Below, in pieces: positions 6,743-8,237 of a DNA stretch of 8,237 nucleotides; position 1 is the stretch's first letter, and each line of letters begins with the position of its first letter. The notes beneath the pieces were generated by a model that saw nothing but the letters and a program-made list of their open reading frames with translations, was not told the origin of the DNA and did not search any database. Origin of the DNA: Ignavibacteriales bacterium (lineage in GTDB: Bacteria > Bacteroidota > Ignavibacteria > Ignavibacteriales > Melioribacteraceae); contig QYQI01000002.1 of NCBI GenBank assembly GCA_007280825.1, positions 1 through 8,237 on the forward strand, written 5' to 3'. The position numbers were made by a program, and so were the translations under genes.

Positions 6743-8002
6743 TTATTTTTCTTTCACAACAAATCTATTATACAAGTACATAAAGAAGGCCGCAAGGAGA
6801 CCGATAGAGATCATTGAATACCAAACATATTCCGGATGACCGGAAGCTTTTGAATTTTGATATAACCATCCGCCGAACGGATCACCAACAAATCTGGCAA
6901 TTGCTATTGGTAAGAATGCATAACCCTGATACAATCCTTGCTGACCTTCGGGAGCTATCTTAGAAATATATTCATAATATCTTGGTGCTTGAACCGCTTC
7001 ACCGATACCAAATGCAACTATGCCGGCGGCAATTGTAATAATGCTAGGATGAATTCCAATAATTACCCAAATCAAACTTGAAACAGCAAAACCTCTTAGA
7101 ATAGCATTCGGTGTTGAAATATTTTTTGTCAATCTATTAATAGGTATTTGAAAAAGAATTATTGCGCCTGCACCGGCCCATGACTGAAGAAGTTCGTAAG
7201 GGTAACTTTTATTTATAAAATCAGTTACATAATAAGGAACGATTATAAATTCTTGCCAGAAAATTATCCAGTAAAGTGAGTAGATTAAAAGAAAGATCAT
7301 AAATTTGAAATTAGCAAGTACAACAAACAAGTTGGTAATTTTTTTACCAAGCGATTCAACTACTTCTGTCCCTTTCCCTTTAACTTCTTTATACAGCAAT
7401 AAATTTACAAACAGCATAGCGATACAACTGGCAGATGAAACCAAATAAACAAATTCATTTCCAAAACTATCCCGTACTAGGTAAGCTATTGTCGGTCCAA
7501 CCATTGCACCGATATTAACTAACCAATAGTAAATTGCGTATCCAAGCGATTTATTTTCTTCAGTAGATGTTAAAGCAACTGTTCCGAGGACGGAAGGTTT
7601 AATAAATGATCCACCGAATGCTGTAAAAACTAGGAAGCTCATTAGCAGCCAGTAATTTGGAGCTGTTCCATAAATACCGGAGAATACAGACATTCCCATC
7701 GAGCCGATCAAAAAATATCCAATTGCAAGAATTGAAAACGCTATACTGAATGCGCGTCGGAATCCCCATTTGTCTGCAAGTGTACCGGCAAGAATGGGTA
7801 ATAAATAAATCAATCCTCCAAACATACCGGAAAGTTGTCCGGCTTCGGATTCAGAAAAACCTAAATTGTTTCTTAAGTAAACCATGAAAACAATTTGCTG
7901 ACCGTAGTAAGCTAACCGTTCGAACAACTCCATTCCGTTTGCAACCCAGAATGAACGGTGAAAACCGGTTTTTACTTTTTGAATTTCTGCAGTAAGACTC
8001 AC
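6743..8002 (-). CDS. POT-like major facilitator superfamily transporter
   Basis: This is a 419-residue integral inner-membrane protein with about 12 predicted helices. Near the N-terminus, E25-x-x-E28-R29-L-A-Y32-Y33-G34 matches the ExxERFxYYG signature of proton-coupled oligopeptide transporters. The superfamily loop 2-3 motif is present as GTLADKWGFRR. A second POT-like stretch, YYWLVNIGA, resembles the FYxxINxG pattern, and GGSFIKPSV resembles the conserved loop before it. The protein is shorter than typical POT members (about 450-600 residues), so it may be a divergent branch with another substrate; peptide uptake is only a suggestion. Translation starts at GTG, chosen because AGGAG (plus-strand 8008-8012) sits five bases upstream and the frame reads MSLTAEIQ from there. 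It diverges from the sugar dehydrogenase gene at 8106. Repeat copy 2 starts two bases beyond its stop. Confidence 0.85.
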   Translation of the reverse strand: MSLTAEIQKVKTGFHRSFWVANGMELFERLAYYGQQIVFMVYLRNNLGFSESEAGQLSGMFGGLIYLLPILAGTLADKWGFRRAFSIAFSILAIGYFLIGSMGMSVFSGIYGTAPNYWLLMSFLVFTAFGGSFIKPSVLGTVALTSTEENKSLGYAIYYWLVNIGAMVGPTIAYLVRDSFGNEFVYLVSSASCIAMLFVNLLLYKEVKGKGTEVVESLGKKITNLFVVLANFKFMIFLLIYSLYWIIFWQEFIIVPYYVTDFINKSYPYELLQSWAGAGAIILFQIPINRLTKNISTPNAILRGFAVSSLIWVIIGIHPSIITIAAGIVAFGIGEAVQAPRYYEYISKIAPEGQQGLYQGYAFLPIAIARFVGDPFGGWLYQNSKASGHPEYVWYSMISIGLLAAFFMYLYNRFVVKEK

Positions 8003-8007
8003 AATGA

Positions 8008-8012
8008 CTCCT
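8008..8012 (-). promoter_or_regulatory. Shine-Dalgarno AGGAG supporting the GTG start of the transporter
   Basis: On the minus strand AGGAG is followed by TCATT and then GTG. The five-base spacing and strong core favour GTG at 8000-8002 over any internal ATG. Confidence 0.75.
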
Positions 8013-8030
8013 GTGCGATTTGAAGTTGGG

Positions 8031-8038
8031 CAAATTTA
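8031..8038 (-). promoter_or_regulatory. Putative -7 box (TAAATTTG) of the transporter promoter
   Basis: The plus strand reads CAAATTTA, which is TAAATTTG on the minus strand, 28 bases upstream of the GTG start. A TTTG (plus-strand CAAA at 8060-8063) lies 21 bases further upstream and can serve as the -33 element. This is the only promoter in the window where both Bacteroidota-type elements are visible. Confidence 0.55.
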
Positions 8039-8073
8039 ATCTAATTCCATATAGTTATTCAAACACTATTTGC

Positions 8074-8081
8074 TAAATTTG
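8074..8081 (+). promoter_or_regulatory. Putative -7 box (TAAATTTG) of the wlbA/wbpB-like gene
   Basis: This is an exact TAAATTTG 24 bases before the ATG at 8106. TTATTCA (8055-8061) lies 12 bases upstream, the same spacing as before glgP. It faces away from the transporter promoter in the same 103-base gap. No Shine-Dalgarno sequence precedes the ATG. Confidence 0.5.
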
Positions 8082-8105
8082 TCAATAAAATTATTACACT
8101 TAGTT

Positions 8106-8237
8106 ATGAAAAAGTTTGCTTTAACAGGAACAGCCGGTTATATAGCCCCGCGTCACTTGAAAGCAATTAAAGAAACCGGGAATCTTCTTGTTGCATCGTT
8201 CGACCCGCATGATTCTGTCGGAGTGTTGGATCAGTTC
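8106..8237 (+). CDS. Gfo/Idh/MocA sugar dehydrogenase, WlbA/WbpB-like (5' part only)
   Basis: Only the first 44 codons are present; the frame is still open at the window edge. The translation begins MKKFALTGTAGYIAPRHLKA, continues IKETGNLLVASFDPHDSVGV and ends in LDQF. The G-x-A-G-Y-I-A-P-R-H turn and the DPHDSVG segment closely resemble the N-terminal nucleotide-binding fold of WlbA/WbpB. Those enzymes oxidise the 3-hydroxyl of UDP-N-acetylglucosaminuronic acid on the way to di-N-acetylated mannuronic acid sugars in O-antigen. In the wider family this segment binds NAD(P). The reaction is known for the family; that this copy does it is inference from 44 residues. It probably opens a surface-polysaccharide gene group beyond the window. 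The promoter box and 24-base leader support this start, although no ribosome binding site is seen. Confidence 0.8.
   Translation, partial: MKKFALTGTAGYIAPRHLKAIKETGNLLVASFDPHDSVGVLDQF

Overview
This is an AT-rich bacterial window. It most resembles the Ignavibacteria/Bacteroidota–Chlorobi lineage. The best evidence is the secreted protein at 5961-6590, whose C-terminal sorting domain (NYPNPFNPVTTISF … GREVATLANEELPAG … GIYFYRLQ) is the Type IX secretion tail common in that group. TAAATTTG boxes also lie 24-37 bases upstream of three gene starts, matching the Bacteroidota-type -7 consensus TAnnTTTG. The lineage call is inference from motifs; there is no rRNA gene in the window.

Layout: bases 1-210 are non-coding and carry the likely promoter and ribosome binding site of the first gene. 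Three plus-strand genes follow with short gaps (36 and 58 bases) and could be one transcript: an alpha-glucan (glycogen) phosphorylase of the DUF3417-containing type (211-2781), an unrecognised soluble 309-residue protein (2818-3747), and a soluble pyridine nucleotide transhydrogenase, SthA (3806-5194). Converging on them is a small two-helix membrane protein with a kinase-like coiled tail (5340-5705, minus). Its reading frame continues in frame past a TAA for another 32 plausible codons, so it looks truncated by a nonsense mutation. A 255-base gap follows, then a secreted blue-copper protein with a Type IX tail (5961-6590, minus), a 152-base gap, and a POT-like major facilitator transporter with a GTG start (6743-8002, minus). 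A 103-base divergent promoter region separates the transporter from the first 44 codons of a plus-strand sugar dehydrogenase of the WlbA/WbpB type, which runs off the window.

How the genes may work together: glycogen phosphorolysis yields glucose-1-phosphate. Once this is converted to glucose-6-phosphate, it can feed NADPH-producing reactions, and SthA can pass that reducing power to NAD+. The link is inference from gene order. The WlbA/WbpB start suggests that a surface-polysaccharide (di-N-acetylated uronic acid sugar) locus begins at the right edge.

The least ordinary items are: (1) the interrupted membrane protein; (2) two copies of an intergenic repeat, each just beyond the stop codon of a minus-strand gene, sharing both end sequences but differing in the middle; (3) the shared TAAATTTG promoter element; (4) an SthA lacking both redox-cysteine positions; (5) the unknown protein between glgP and sthA. 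I found no clear new multi-gene system (defence, CRISPR, mobile element) in the window.
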